Source of the DNA: Chlorocebus sabaeus
Taxonomy: Eukaryota; Chordata; Mammalia; Primates; Cercopithecidae
Direction of reading: 5' to 3'
NCBI RefSeq assembly: GCF_047675955.1
Contig: NC_132928.1
Coordinates: 50,462,889-50,526,888, forward strand
DNA length: 64,000 bases
Shown here: positions 11,486-23,599 of the stretch, piece by piece
Position numbering within the stretch: the first letter of the stretch is position 1
How the letters are laid out: every line of letters begins with the position of its first letter
Notes under the pieces: generated by a model
What the model was told of the DNA's origin: nothing
The model's database searches: none
The model's input: only the letters and a program-made list of their open reading frames with translations
Made by a program: the position numbers and the translations under genes

Positions 11486-11869
11486 CTACGGGAAGAAAAA
11501 AACATTCCTTTTAAGTTGATGGATACAGCTACCTAGTAGCACTATCTAAATCATAAAGTTGAAAACAAACAAATACAAAAGTAACTGTGTAAACTATAGT
11601 ACGACCATAAAACATGACAGCATGGTCAAAATAACTAGAAGGAAATTTATACATAAAAATACAAAGAACAAAGCGAGTAAATGTACACACAGTAATTACA
11701 ACGATGTTAATTATGCAATGCTATAGATCCAATTCTGACAGCATGGGAAATTAGATTCCCTGAATAGATTCTACAATTGAGACCACTAAGATGCTGGGTA
11801 AAATATTAAAAACCAAAAACCTTGTAAAAGTTATTGCCAAGCTAGCATAAATCCAGAGGCAAGAGGCAA
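11486..11869. other. SOAT1 intron 2, end next to exon 3
   Basis: Holds the exon 3 acceptor and its pyrimidine tract; otherwise AT-rich unique sequence before the GGAA array. Confidence 0.6.
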
Positions 11870-12018
11870 GAAGGAAGAAAGGAAGGAAAGAAAGAAGGAA
11901 GGAAGGAAGGAAGGAAGGAAGGAAGGAAGGAAGGAAGGAAGGAAGGAAGGAAGGAAGGAAGGAAGGAGGGAGGGAGGGAAAGAGGGAGGGAGGGAGGGAG
12001 GGAGGAAGGAAGGAAAGT
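11870..12018 (+). repeat. (GGAA)n microsatellite
   Basis: Over 20 GGAA/GAAG units with a GGGA sub-block at 11966-12003. Pure purine on this strand. Lies in SOAT1 intron 2, about 0.4 kb upstream of exon 3 in gene order. Confidence 0.97.
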
Positions 12019-12539
12019 GAAACTGGAATTCTAGGGGACATATGAGAAATCTAAGTATTCTCGCCAAATCCTAGAAACCTTGAGCTTCTACACGGACAGC
12101 AACACAGGGTACAGTATTTTTGCAGAATAGTACACACAGAGGACAATACTTTACAAAATGGCAAAGTCTAGGGCCTGCCCAAAATGGGAAGTCTAACAGG
12201 ATACTGCCACATAAAGCTAGGGACCACACATAAGGCTACAACTTTAGTGTATAAGAAAGAAACCAAAACAGAAGGAAATGTGTCTGTCTCTACTCGATGC
12301 TGTGCAGAGAGGGAAAATTTGCCCCAAGAAATCATAACCCCCTCACTAGAGTTTGCAATCTAAACTCACACTATCTATGTGGTCTGAAAAATCTGAGATA
12401 AATATGTTCTAAAGCTAATCCAGGTTGGGTCTCCAGGCTACTGGCAGACACAAGTGAAATTCCTCCCTAGAAGATTACAATATCAATCAAGGCTGTACAG
12501 AATTCCAACAGATAAAGTTACCATAAAAAGGAGAAGCTC

Positions 12540-12681
12540 GTTCCAGCTACTCGGGAGGCTGAGGAAGGAGAATCGCTTGAACCTGGGAGGCGGAGGTTGC
12601 AGTGAGCCGATATTGCACCACTGCACGCCAGCCTGGATGACAGAGTGAGACTGTCTCAAAAAAAAGAAAAAAAGAAAAAAA
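12540..12681 (+). mobile_element. Alu right-arm fragment
   Basis: Begins at CCAGCTACTCGGGAGG and ends in an A tail broken by G. Confidence 0.88.
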
Positions 12682-12869
12682 AGGAAAATAGTCAAACTTC
12701 ATAAAACACACTAGGAAACTAGGCAGAATAAATAGGAAACAGCAGAAACAGCCAAGAGATGCAGAACTGAAAAACTAAAGATAATGGAATTGTTACTTTT
12801 AGGACAAAAAAAATCAGAATGATTAATATGTTAAGGGAAATAAAAGTGAAACTTGAAAACACAGAAAAG

Positions 12870-13197
12870 GAAGGCAGGGTGTGGGGGTGCACACTTGTAA
12901 TCCTAGCGCTTTAGGAGGCTGGTGGGGAGGATTGTTTGTTGCCAGGAGTTCAAGACCAGCCTGGACAACACAGCAAGACCCCATCTCTAAAAAAAAAAAA
13001 AAAAAAAGGTTTTAAAATAAGCCAGGCATGGTGGTGCATGCCTGTAGTCCCAGCTACCTGGGAGCCTGAGGTGGGAGGGTCACTTGAACCCAAGAATTTG
13101 AGCCTGCAGTAAGCGTGATCACACCACTGCACTCCAACCTGGGCAACAGAGTGAGACCCTGTCTCAAAAAAAAAAGGAAAGAAAAAAAGAAGGAAAA
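12870..13197 (+). mobile_element. AluJ-like, full length
   Basis: Old, diverged copy (GCAGGGTGTGGGGGTGCAC start) with a long central A-run at 12989-13007. Confidence 0.88.
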
Positions 13198-13599
13198 CAT
13201 AAGCAAGAACAAGAAACCATTTAACCAAACAGATTTGAAAAAAACCAACAAGATTTCTCAAAACAAAAAAAATTGAAGTTTCAAATTCAATGGATAAATT
13301 AAACAGTAGATCAAACATGTCTGAAGAGAGTACTAGTAAATGGGAATATAGATCAAAGGAAATTATACAGAAGATAGTCCAGAGAAATAGTGACAGAGAA
13401 TAATAGAGAGGTTAAAAGACATAGAAGAGGTCCAACGAAACAGCCAATTGGAAATGGGAGCCAACCACAGCTGCACTAGAGATGGAGGAAAGTTCCACAA
13501 CAAATACTTCTGACTTGGAATTTCTGCCTATAATGGAGGAAATCATTATGTTATACAGCCTTAGGGTGAATATGAATGATCATAAAGATATAATGATTC

Positions 13600-13740
13600 A
13601 GGCTAGGCATGATGCCTCACGCCTGAAATCCTCACACTTTGGGAGGCCAAGTGGCAAGGATCAGTTGAGCTTAGGGGTTTGAGACCATCTTGGGCAATGT
13701 AGCAAGACCCCATCTCTACAATAAATGTTTTTAAAAATAC
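13600..13740 (+). mobile_element. FLAM-like Alu monomer
   Basis: A single left monomer ending in ATCTCTACAATAAATG. Confidence 0.82.
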
Positions 13741-13862
13741 AATGGTTCAAAAGAAAATCTCAGAGGATATTCAATGTGCCAAGAACAAAGAAAAATGCCA
13801 TACCTCAACCAGAAATGATTACAAAGGATGACAAAGATTATGTCCAAGAATATGAGTTCATG

Positions 13863-14160
13863 GCTGGGCATGGGGACTCATGCCTATAATCCCAGCAATT
13901 TGGGAGGCCGAGGCGGGCGGATCACCTAAGGTCAGGAATTCGAGACCAGCCTGGCCAACATGGCGAAACCCTACCTCTACTAAAACTATAAAAATTATCC
14001 AGGCATGGTGGCAGGCACCTATAATCCCAGCTACTTAGGGGGCTGAGGCAGGGACAATTGCTTGAACCCAGGAGGCAGAGGTTGCAGTGAGATGAGATCG
14101 CGCCACTGCATTCCAGCCTGGGAGACAGAACGAGACTCCATCTCAAAAAAAAGAAAAAAA
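13863..14160 (+). mobile_element. AluS, full length
   Basis: Starts GGCTGGGCATGGGGACTCA and ends with an A tail; abuts the next fragment. Confidence 0.92.
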
Positions 14161-14167
14161 ATTTGAC

Positions 14168-14330
14168 AGGCCGTGGTGCTGTGCGCCTATAGTCCCTGAC
14201 ACTTGGGAGGCTGAGGCAGGACAATCGCTTGAACCTGGGAGGTGGAAGCTACAATGAGCAGAGATCATGTCACTGCACTCTAGCTTGGGCAACAGAGCGA
14301 GACTCTGTCTCAAAAAAATAAATAAATAAA
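14168..14330 (+). mobile_element. Alu right-arm fragment
   Basis: Retains the second monomer; tail is (AAAT)n. Confidence 0.87.
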
Positions 14331-14928
14331 ACGAAAGAAAATAATGTGAATTCATCGACTTTATAATATGTGATGCAAATAAAAGGTGCCATGAAGAAAA
14401 TGGAATAAAAATTGAACTAAATAAGTCTAAAGACATCCCATATTCATTGACTAGAAGATTTAATATTGTTAATATGGCAATGCTCCCCAATTCTTCCATA
14501 CATTTAAAGCAATCCTCACCAAAATTTCACCTGGCTTCTTTGCAGAAATTGACAAGCTGATCCTAAAATCATAGAGAAATTCAAGAACACAGAATAGTCA
14601 TACAAATCATGAAAAAGAAAATAATAAAGCTGGAAAACTCACACTTCCCAATTTTAGAGATAGACACATAGATGATCAATGGAAAAGAACTGAGAGTCCA
14701 GAAATAAACATTCACCTTTATGATTATTAATAACTGATTTTCGACAAAGGTGCCAAGAAAAATGCAGAAAGATTCTTCTTTTCAACAAATAGAGCTGGGA
14801 CAACTGAATAGCCACATGAAAAAGCATGGACCTGGAACTCACACCATATGTAGAAACTAACTCACAAAGGATCAAACACCTAAAAATATAGAAGAAAACA
14901 GAGGCCTTGGACTAGACAATGACTTCTT

Positions 14929-15230
14929 TCTTTTTTTTTTTTTTTTGAGACGGAGTCTTGCTCTGTTTCCCAGGCTGGAGTGCAGTGGCCGGATCTCAGC
15001 TCACTGCAAGCTCCGCCTCCCGGGTCCATGCCATTCTCCTGCCTCAGCCTCCCGAGTAGCTGGGACTACAGGCGCCTGCCACCTCGCCTGGCTAGTTTTT
15101 TTTGCATTTTTTAGTAGAGACGGGATTTCACCGTGTTAGCCAGGATGGTCTCGATCTCCTGACCTCATGATCCACCCGTCTCGGCCTCCCAAAGTGCTGG
15201 GATTACAGGTTTGAGCCACCGTGCCCGGCC
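14929..15230 (-). mobile_element. AluYRa-like, full length
   Basis: Contains GTGGCCGGATCTC and CCACCTCGCC words. Perfect 14-base duplication GACAATGACTTCTT (14915-14928, 15231-15244). It splits an L1M. Confidence 0.95.
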
Positions 15231-15456
15231 GACAATGACTTCTTAAACACCAAAAGAAAGATCAACATTAGAAAATATAGATTAACTATATTGATAGATT
15301 CTATCAAAATTTAAGTCACTTTTGTGCTACAAAGAACACCATCAAGAAAGTAAAAAGACAACCCACAGAATGGGAAAAAAATTTGCAAATCTGATTAGGG
15401 ACTTGTATCCAGAATACATAAAGAACTCTTACAACTCAACATTAAAAAGACAAATA

Positions 15457-15764
15457 GGCCAGGCATGGTGGCTCACATCTGTAACCATAGCACTTTGGGA
15501 GGCCAAGGTGGGAGAATCACTCAAGCCCAGGAGTTTGAGATCAGCCTGGACAATACGGCAAAATCCCTTCTCTACTAAAAATACAAAAGTTAGCTAGGCG
15601 TGGAGATGCGCACCTGTAGTCTCGGCTACTTGGGAGGCTAAAGTGAGAGGATCACTTGAACCTATGAGACAGAAGTTGCAGTAAGCCAAGAATGTGCCAC
15701 TGTACTCCAACCTGGGCTACAGAGCAAGACTGTCTCAAAAATAAGGTAAAATAAAATAAAAAAG
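15457..15764 (+). mobile_element. AluS/J, full length
   Basis: Flanked by TAAAAAGACAAA (about 15443-15455, 15765-15776); inserted in the L1M. Confidence 0.93.
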
Positions 15765-15803
15765 TAAAAAGACAAACAGTCTAATTAAAACACAGGCAAA
15801 GTA

Positions 15804-16103
15804 GGCCGGGCGCAGTGGCTTATGCCTGTAATTCCAGCACTTTGGAAGGCCAAGGCAGGCTGACCACCTGAGGTCAGGAGTTCGAGACCAGCCTGACCAA
15901 TATGGAAAAACCCCGTCTCTACTAAAAATACAAAATTAGCCAGGCATGGTGGCACATGCTTGTAATCCCAGCTACTCAGGAGGCTGAGGCAGGTGAATCG
16001 CTTGAACCCAGGAGGCAGAGGTTGCAATGAGCCCAGATCACGCCATAGATCTCCAGCCTGGGTGACAGAGCGAGACTCTGTCTAAAAAAAAAAAAAAAAA
16101 AAT
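15804..16103 (+). mobile_element. AluS, full length
   Basis: Starts GGCCGGGCGCAG; perfect duplication AGGCAAAGTA (15794-15803, 16104-16113). Third Alu in the same L1M. Confidence 0.95.
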
Positions 16104-16700
16104 AGGCAAAGTAACTGAACAGAACAGTTATTTCTCTTTAAAAAAAAATGCCCAATAACCACACGAAAAGACACTCAACATTCCTGGCCATCAGGAAAAT
16201 TCAGATCGAAACTACAATGAGATATCATTTCACCCCTACTACAATGGCTATAATCAAAAACACAAACAACAACAAATGTTGGCTTGAATGTGGAGAAAGA
16301 AACTTCAATTATCCAGGACATTGCTGGTGGAAAGTGTAGTGCTTTGAAAAACAGTCTGGAAGTTCCTCGACAGATTAAACACAGAGCCAATATATGACGT
16401 AGTAATTCCACTCCTAGGTATATACACAAGAGAAATAAAAACATGCCCTCTCAAAAAAGAAATACTAATACATGCTATAATACGGGTGAAACATAAACAT
16501 TTTGCCAAGTGAAAAGAGGAACTCACAAAAGACTACATATTGTATGATCCTATTTACATGACACTGTCCAGAATAGATAACTCTACTGAGACAGACAAAA
16601 CGCTGGTGGTTGCCTAGAGAGTGAGGCGTGGGGCAAAAATGGAATAACTGCTAATGGGTACAGGGTTTTGGGGAGGTGATGCTAAAAATATTCTAAAATT

Positions 16701-18099
16701 CATTTCATTCTAATTTCTCTGTTCTGAAATATTCCTTTCTGTATATTAAGTTACAGTAATGTAGTTTCCTGGTGTTTAACTTAACTAACTGCAGTATTCT
16801 GACTGAGAATCTTTTTCGTAATTTTATAACAAAAATTGGATTTGAAAGGTATGACAGTATTTTTTTATGAGAAAGTACTGCTCTGTGTAACTCCTGTGTA
16901 TGGTACATACTGAGCTTTATTATTATTGTCACAGATTTAGAGACAGTTTCTTATTTTCACACTGAATGATGGTACCACTATAATTTTAAAAGCAGTTGGA
17001 TTAATTGATATCTGCCCTTTTAATAAAATATGGGTAGAGTTTTTTGGGCCTTTTTTTTTTTTTGAGACAGGATCTCACTCTGTCACCTAGGTTGGACTGC
17101 AGAGGCACAATCATAGCTCACTGTGGCCTCTTAACACTTGAGCTCAAGTGATCCTCCCGCATCAGCCACCCCGCTAGCTAGGACCATAGATGTGTGCCAC
17201 CACCATACCCAGCTAATTTTTTTTTTAAGTGTTTTGTAGAGACAGGGTCTCAGTATGTTGCCCTGGCTGGTCTTGACTTGAACTCCTGGCCTCAAGCAAT
17301 CCTCCTGCCTCAGCCTCCCAAAATGCTGAGATTATAGGCATGTGTCGCCATACCTGGCCCAGGGTAGAGTTAATTTTGAATGCCATCTGCCATTGTTCAC
17401 AAATGAGCTTGTGAATAATGAGATACTCAGTATCTTTATTCTATCTTTTTAATAAAGTATCAAGTTATCTGTTACATTACGGGAACCAAGAAACATCAAA
17501 CAGCATTATGCGCAGAGACCTACACAGATAAGCGAATGAAAAAGAATGGAATGAATGCTGAAAAGTGTGACACAGAAAACTACAACGTCTAGCTTGCTAT
17601 CTTCATTTAAAAAAAAACAAAACCTATGATAATGAACTATCATTTTGGCAGATGAATTTTTAAAATTGAGAATTTGTATTTTCTCATTTACTCTACATGG
17701 TAATAGCTTAAGTATTTTTATTTCAGCATTGACAATTGCTATTGTATATTTTGCCTAAAAAGGATGATTAAAAGCCATTCAAATTTATAAAAGCAATTTC
17801 CCAGAAAAAATACACTGAACAGAAATATTTACTTTGCCAAAATGAACTTTGGAGGCATATTTGGGTTAATTAAAGCTTAATAACCCCTTCCTTTAAAAAC
17901 AAACCATAAAAATATAAAAACAAACTCATGCATACTGCTTTATAATCTGCTTTTTTCACTTAATATATTGTAGACATTTTTCCCTGTCATTACATATTCT
18001 TCTATATTATTTTCATTGCACTATTACTCTATTTTTATGGTAGAAATATAATTTAATCTTCTATTGGACGTTTCTTTTCATAGTATGTCACTTGAAAAA
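16701..18099. other. SOAT1 intron 2, mostly unique
   Basis: An AluJ occupies 17042-17361. 17930-18075 (CTGCTTTATAATCTGC, TTTTCCCTGTCATTACAT) resembles old L1 3' sequence. Confidence 0.45.
17042..17361 (-). mobile_element. AluJ, full length
   Basis: Diverged; flanked by GGGTAGAGTT (17032-17041, 17362-17371). Confidence 0.92.
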
Positions 18100-19080
18100 A
18101 GACATGAAGAACAAGAAGGTACAAAATGCATCTAATCAGAGCTCTATAAGGAGAGACAATATTGAGGTGATTATAGCTGAGAATTGGCCAGAACTATTGA
18201 AAGATACAAATTCTAGGATAAAGTCAAATAATTCCAAGCACGATAAATAATCTACTTAGGGCCAGGCGTGGTAGCTCACGCCTGCAATCCTAGCACTTCG
18301 GGAAGCTGAGGCAGGTGGATCACCTGAGGTCAGGAGTTTGAGACCAGCCTGACCAACATGGAGAAACCCTGTCCCTACTAAAAATACAAAATTAGCCAGG
18401 CATGGTGGTGCATGCCTGTAATCCCAGCTACTCGGGAGGATGAGGCAGGAGAATCGCTTGAACACAGGAGGCAGAGGCTGTGGTGAGCTGAGATCACACT
18501 CCAGCCTGGGCAACAAGAGTGAAACTCCATCTCAAAAGAAATAATAATAATCATCATCATCATCATCATCTACTTAGACATATCACAGTGAAACTGACTG
18601 ACGCAGGGGTTAACAAAAACTAAAAGCACCCAGAAAGAATATCAACTACACAAGTACTGCAATTACAATGCGTGCCTGACTTAACATCAGTGGAAGCCAG
18701 GAGACAGTGGAATGTCTTCAATTATCGATAGTGGCAGAGTTTATGACTGGGAAGCAGATTAGAGGTCATATAATAACAAGGGTTTTGAGGAAACTAAGAA
18801 TTTTATGCAGGAAAATACTGAGCTGATATTGGAAGATGGAAAGGATCACATAACAGAGAAATGCAATAAATATGGACAAAAAGTGATGTTGTAAATGGCA
18901 AGGAGAATGGAGAGCAGAGGATTAATTTAAGACATTTACAAATTGGTAACTAAGAAATATAAGGGTAAGACAAATGTCCATTTGATTTTTCAGTAAGTTA
19001 TATGAATATATTTTTAATTTAGTTCTATGACCAGACCATGGTTTCATAAATAAACTATTTCATAAATAAATGAAGACAAA
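18100..19080 (+). mobile_element. L1M ORF1-region fragment
   Basis: GGCCAGAACTATTGAAAGAT and GGAAGCCAGGAGACAGTGGA correspond to the ORF1 region of old L1M elements; an Alu splits it. Outer limits uncertain. Confidence 0.55.
18259..18567 (+). mobile_element. AluS with ATA/ATC microsatellite tail
   Basis: Flanked by ATCTACTTAG (18249-18258, 18568-18577). The A-tail has evolved into (AAT)n(ATC)n at about 18540-18567. Confidence 0.94.
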
Positions 19081-19127
19081 ATGTCAAAAAAAAGTCAAAA
19101 GAATGCCTAAAAGCTAATATCCACAGT

Positions 19128-19452
19128 TTTTTTTTTTTTTTTTGAGACAGGTTCTCACTCTGTTGCCCAGGCAAGGGGCAGTGGCTATGGCATGATCATA
19201 GCTCACTGTGGCCTGGAACTCCTCGGCTCAAGGGATCCTCCCACCTCAGCCTCCCAAGTAGCTAGGACTATAGGCACATGCCACCACACTCACATGCCAC
19301 CACGCCCACCTAATTTTTAAAAAAAAAATTTTGTAAAGACAGAGGCTCGCTATGTTGCCCAGGTTGGTCTTGAATTCCTGGCCTCCAGCAATCCTCATGC
19401 CTTGGCCTCTGAAATTGTTGGGATTACAAGGATGAGCCACCATCCCCACCCA
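19128..19452 (-). mobile_element. AluJ, full length
   Basis: Old copy with a duplicated CACATGCCACCAC segment near 19275-19305. Confidence 0.9.
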
Positions 19453-20738
19453 CATCCAATGATTTGAAGAACTATTTACCAGCACTCAACTCAAGGCTTC
19501 TCAAGTTCTAAAACACTGACCCTGAAACAATGATAAGCCAGGACTGAGGGTGATGTAATTTCTGAATTATTTGCCTTACCTCTAGTAACACACTAACTGC
19601 TAACACTAGGAGTCAGTTATTTGCTATCTGAAACTTAATAGAACCCCACATAAGTCCATAAGGAAAACTATTCAACATTTTTTCCCCTAACTTTCTGATA
19701 TCTAAAAAAAATCAGACTTGCAATATTTATCTTCATGAAAAAATGCTACCTCTTTTAAAACCTACTATATTTAATGGGCATGTTTAAAATTTATTCCTTG
19801 ACACATCAAAAATCTTATTTTAACCAGTTTTGATGAAAATTTTTGTAAAATTATGAATGCTTTGCCACCCTAAAAAAAAAAAAAAAAAAACACCAGACTT
19901 CAGGTATACTGGCTCACACCTATTATTATCCTAGCATTTTGTGAGGCAGAGACAGGAGGGTCACTTGAAGCCAGGAGTTTGAGACCAGCCTAAGCAACAA
20001 AGCAAGACTCCCATTCTCTACAAAAAATAAAACAAAAATGTACTTTACCCTACATAATCTTCAGGACAAGTAAGAGTGATCCACTGTTGTACTATACTAT
20101 TACAGTGATACCTTTAGCAAAACCGGAAATGTAGAACGCAATCAGGCCCCACTCAGCCCCAGGGAGCTGTGCCTTTCCACCTAGGCTGCTTCCACAGTGT
20201 TCTCCCTAACAATCCTACACTTCTATTACTATAGTCGATTTACTGCCAAAGTTACACAGAAGAAAAGAGACAAATAATCAGGCTTGTTAAATTGGTAACT
20301 AATTTACTCAATTTATGTACTCATGCATTAAGTAAAAGCCCACTGAGGACCTAATAGATGCGGGGCAAACCCTCCCTTCAGGATCTCAGGAGAAAACTAC
20401 AAATAGGGAAAAGGACAATATAGAGAAGTGCTGTGGAAGAACGAGGCGTGTAGGAGGCTTTTGCAGAGGAGTCAATATTTGAACTGAGTCTTAAATAATA
20501 AAGAAAAATTATGGTGAACAAATGCTAGAAACATTATTCCAGGCAAAGGAATGAAGCTATGAAGACTTGTTGGATTTTTCTGAGGCCTGAAGCTCAGTCA
20601 GATGCCTCTAAATGCCATGCTCTCTTTTCTTGACAGTACTGTATTTAATAGGCTTTTGTCTAATGGAAGTTTATCTACTTACTTTCTAGGCCACCAGTTA
20701 CATTCCTGATCAGTGTTGTCCTATAAACATATAATGTG
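19453..20738. other. SOAT1 intron 2, unique and old repeats
   Basis: 20340-20570 (CTGAGGACCTAATAGATGCG, GAGTCAATATTTGAACTGAG, CATTATTCCAGGCAAAGGAA) belongs to an old dispersed mammalian repeat also seen near 33.2, 39.7, 43.7 and 47.4 kb. Confidence 0.5.
19893..20038 (+). mobile_element. FLAM-like Alu monomer
   Basis: One degenerate left monomer after an 18-base A run. Confidence 0.75.
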
Positions 20739-21187
20739 TGGCTGGGTGCGGTGGCTCACACCTGTAATCCCAGTACTTTGGGAGGTCGAGGCAGGCGGAT
20801 CACCTGAGGTCGGGTGACCTCATGTGATCATGAGGTCTAACCAACATGGAGACCAGCCTGACCAACATGGAGAAACCCCGTCTCTACTAAAAATACAAAA
20901 TTAGCCAGGCGTGGTGGAGCATGCCTGTAATCCCGGCTACCTGGGAGGCTGAGGCAAAAGAATCACTTGAACCTGGGAGGCAGAGGTTGCGGTGAGTCGA
21001 GATCGCACCACTGCACTCCAGCCTGGGAAACAAGAGCAAAACTCTGTCTAAAAACAAAACAAAACAAAACAAAATATATATATAAATATATATATAAAAA
21101 TATATATAAAAATATATATAAATATATATATAAAAATATATATAAATATATATATAAATATATATATGTGTGTGTGTGTGTATATAT
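20739..21187 (+). mobile_element. AluS with internal duplication and expanded tail
   Basis: Flanked by ATATAATGTG (20729-20738, 21188-21197). Within the left arm a CAACATGGAGA segment is duplicated near 20840-20875. The A-tail has grown into a TATAAA/TA/TG array. Confidence 0.92.
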
Positions 21188-21190
21188 ATA
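21071..21190 (+). repeat. TATAAA/TA/TG compound microsatellite
   Basis: Repeats of TATATATAAA-like units followed by (TG)n at 21167-21180 and (TA)n; tail of an Alu. Confidence 0.95.
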
Positions 21191-21389
21191 TAATGTGAAT
21201 CACCGTGTATAATTTTAAAATGTTTAGGAGCCACATTAAAAAGTAAAAAGAAACAGGAGCAAGTAAGTCTCTGAAATCTGACATATTACAACTATAGTGT
21301 TTCTCAATCCAGACTAGCCACATTTCAAGTGCTCAACCAGACTATATTAAACAGTGTACTTCTAGTGGCAGCCATATTGAACAACGTAA

Positions 21390-21600
21390 TTCTAGATCAA
21401 GAGTCAGAAAGCTTTTTCCATAAAGGGCAGTATAGTCTGCAACTATGTAACAACTACTCAACTCCACTGTTGCAGCATGAGAAAGCACTACAAACACAAA
21501 GGGATGAACATAGCCACGTTTGCCAACTTTGTTCTAGATGGCCAAGTTTACCATAAATCTGGTTGGCAAATACAACGGACAAGTACAGACACGTTATTTT
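21390..21600 (+). repeat. hAT-like MER remnant
   Basis: AAAGCTTTTTCCATAAAGGG, CAACTACTCAACTCCACTGT and AAAGCACTACAAACAC fit a common MER family of DNA transposon relics; exact name uncertain. Confidence 0.5.
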
Positions 21601-23284
21601 TTATAATACAACACAGCTATGGTGAACACTGATGGTTGCTTCCCAAATAAGGACATGCATGTCACTGCCTTTGCCAAAAACTGACTTAAAAATGGGCCTG
21701 AGTATCAGGTAGCAAAGAGATGACCCACTCAAGCTTACTGACTGGGAAAAATTTAAAGAGGTCCTTTTTGTAAGTGTGGTCAGAGTTTAAGAAAACCAAC
21801 AAAGGATGGTAAGGATGATACGGAATTCTAGGGCTAGTAATAAACATCATGAAAGCTGTTACCATCCTGAGGCCAGAAAGGGCAAAGGGGGAAAAGGGTT
21901 AGTGGAACGCAGAGAGAACTCCCTGGAGAGAAATATTAGGCTCAAGCCTGTAATCCCAGCACTTTGGGAGGCCAAGACAGGTGGATCACGAGGTCAGGAA
22001 ATTGAGACCATCCTGGCTAACACGGTGAAACCCTGTCTCTACTAAAAAATACAAAAAACTAGCCGGGTGAGGTGGCGGGCGCCCGTAGTCCCAGCTACTC
22101 GGGAGGCTGAGGCAGGAGAATGGCGTGAACCCGGGAGGCGGAGCTTGCAGTGAGCCGAGATCCGGTCACTGCACTCCAGCCCGGGCGACAGAGCAAGACT
22201 CCGTCCCCAAAAAAAAAAAAAAAAAAAAAAAAAGAGAGAAATATTAGAAAGGAGCGATGGTTACCTACCAGGGAGAGAAACTTAGTTACAGACACACCCA
22301 CCTTACTCTCTGCTCTTAGATCTCCTGAAGTTCCCCACTGGCCAAGCCTACCAGAACCACACAGGGCATTGGAGACTATTGTTGCAGTTCTTAAGGTTAG
22401 TCTCCCAGGAAACAAAGTAGGGTAGAAAAGACTGGAGAAGCAAAAGGTAGAGAGCTAGCATAACTTGTAATCTAACTCTGGCCAATGAGACATGAGAAGT
22501 CTGTTGGGGAATTTCTAGGGAAGGTTTCATAGCTAAAGAGAAAGACAGGGAAAGAGACAGTTTCTCTTCTGATAGAAGTCATTGTTTTGGTTTTCTAGTT
22601 TTCTCAACCAGAACGGACTTACTAACCCTCTGTCATTACTATTTGTCCCTTATCACTACCACCAATTTCCTGGACCCACCAAGCCACACACTGACTCCAG
22701 ATATTACTATCTGGAGTAAGGCTATCTGCCTTTCCAAATTGACATGCACTACAGAAAAAATTAGGAAAATGGGCCCATTTTAAACTGCTGTTGTCAAGCC
22801 TCAGGCAGGCCTGCGATGAAAATATGCAATCTTTGTCTTTGCCTCTTGTGAATTTCTGTGACATTCCTCACAAAAGTGTTTCGAAACCTTTTCCATTTTC
22901 AAGTCCCAGCCCCACCAAGTAACTTTTTAGTTGTTCAGTTTTGCTACCAATCCTTAAATGTCTTCTATGTTTCTTAATTTTCGCTGTCTTTCATCCTCTT
23001 CTCCAACATTTCTGTGTCAGAGGAAACAGTAGCCCATCTCTTTGTTAAGACTAACCCTGCAAACTGTTATTATCTTGATCTTTCCCTATTCAAAAAGTTC
23101 AACCCATTGAGTCAATAATATTGTCCACATTTACATTTCTGAGACAATTTGTTCTTTAAAAATCATGTTTCAGTAATTATGACATGAATGTCATCAATGA
23201 TATTGAAAATAAAATCTGTGGTTCTCCTAACACTTACTTATCAAGTATTACATATTAAATTTGTTTTTAAAAAATAAGTAACTG
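21601..23284. other. SOAT1 intron 2, unique and old repeats
   Basis: Outside the AluY at 21939, the stretch 22247-22870 has MER-like words (GAAAGACAGGGAAAGAGACA); no gene. Confidence 0.45.
21939..22233 (+). mobile_element. 5'-truncated AluYRa-like
   Basis: It lacks the first dozen or so bases yet has a perfect 13-base duplication GAGAGAAATATTA (21926-21938, 22234-22246), so truncation happened at insertion. Contains GAGGTGGCGGGCGC and GATCCGGTCACTGC. Confidence 0.95.
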
Positions 23285-23599
23285 GGCCGGGCGCGGTGGC
23301 TCAAGCCTGTAATCCCAGCACTTTGGGAGGCCGAGGCGGGCGGATCACGAGGTCAGAAGATCGAGACCATCCTGGCTAACACGGTGAAACCCCGTCTCTA
23401 CTAAAACTACAAAAAAACTAGCCGGGCGAGGTGGCGGGCGCCTGTAGTCCCAGCTACTCAGGAGGCTGAGGCAGGAGAATGGCATGAACCCGGGAGGCGG
23501 AGCTTGCAGTGAGCTGAGATCCGGCCACTGCACTCCAGCCTGGGCGACAGAGCGAGACTCCGTCTCAAAAACAAACAAACAAACAAAAAACAAAAAAAA
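23285..23599 (+). mobile_element. AluYRa-like, young full-length copy
   Basis: Near-consensus, starts GGCCGGGCGCGGTGGCTCAA with many intact CpGs; duplication AAAATAAGTAACTG on both sides. Probably lineage-restricted. Confidence 0.96.

Larger units (their letters stand above)
12019..13862 (+). mobile_element. L1M 5' and ORF1-region fragments
   Basis: Non-Alu parts (12019-12539, 12682-12869, 13198-13599, 13741-13862) read like the 5' region and ORF1 of old L1M elements, e.g. GAATTGTTACTTTTAGGAC then GAGAGGTTAAAAGACATAGAAG. Highly degraded, with stops throughout. It may belong with the ORF2 part that follows. Confidence 0.5.
14336..16700 (+). mobile_element. L1M 3' half (ORF2 C-terminal region and 3' UTR)
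   Basis: Sequence in 14336-14914, 15245-15442, 15777-15793 and 16114-16700 follows L1 ORF2 in order: CTTCTTTGCAGAAATTGAC, CAACAAATAGAGCTGGGACA, GACTTGTATCCAGAATACAT, CATTGCTGGTGGAAAGTG, CACTCCTAGGTATATAC. Three Alus interrupt it and the frame is broken in many places. Confidence 0.92.

Noticed and set aside
11751..12067. Long open frames through the GGAA array giving a Leu/Pro/Ser repeat protein
   Set aside because: These are translations of a tetranucleotide microsatellite; all frames stay open by composition alone.
14336..16700. L1 ORF2 here as a potentially active element
   Set aside because: Three Alus interrupt it and the non-Alu parts have many stops and indels; it is an old L1M relic.
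20887..21323. Open frames rich in Tyr-Ile around 21.1 kb
   Set aside because: Translation of the TATA/TG microsatellite and adjacent Alu.
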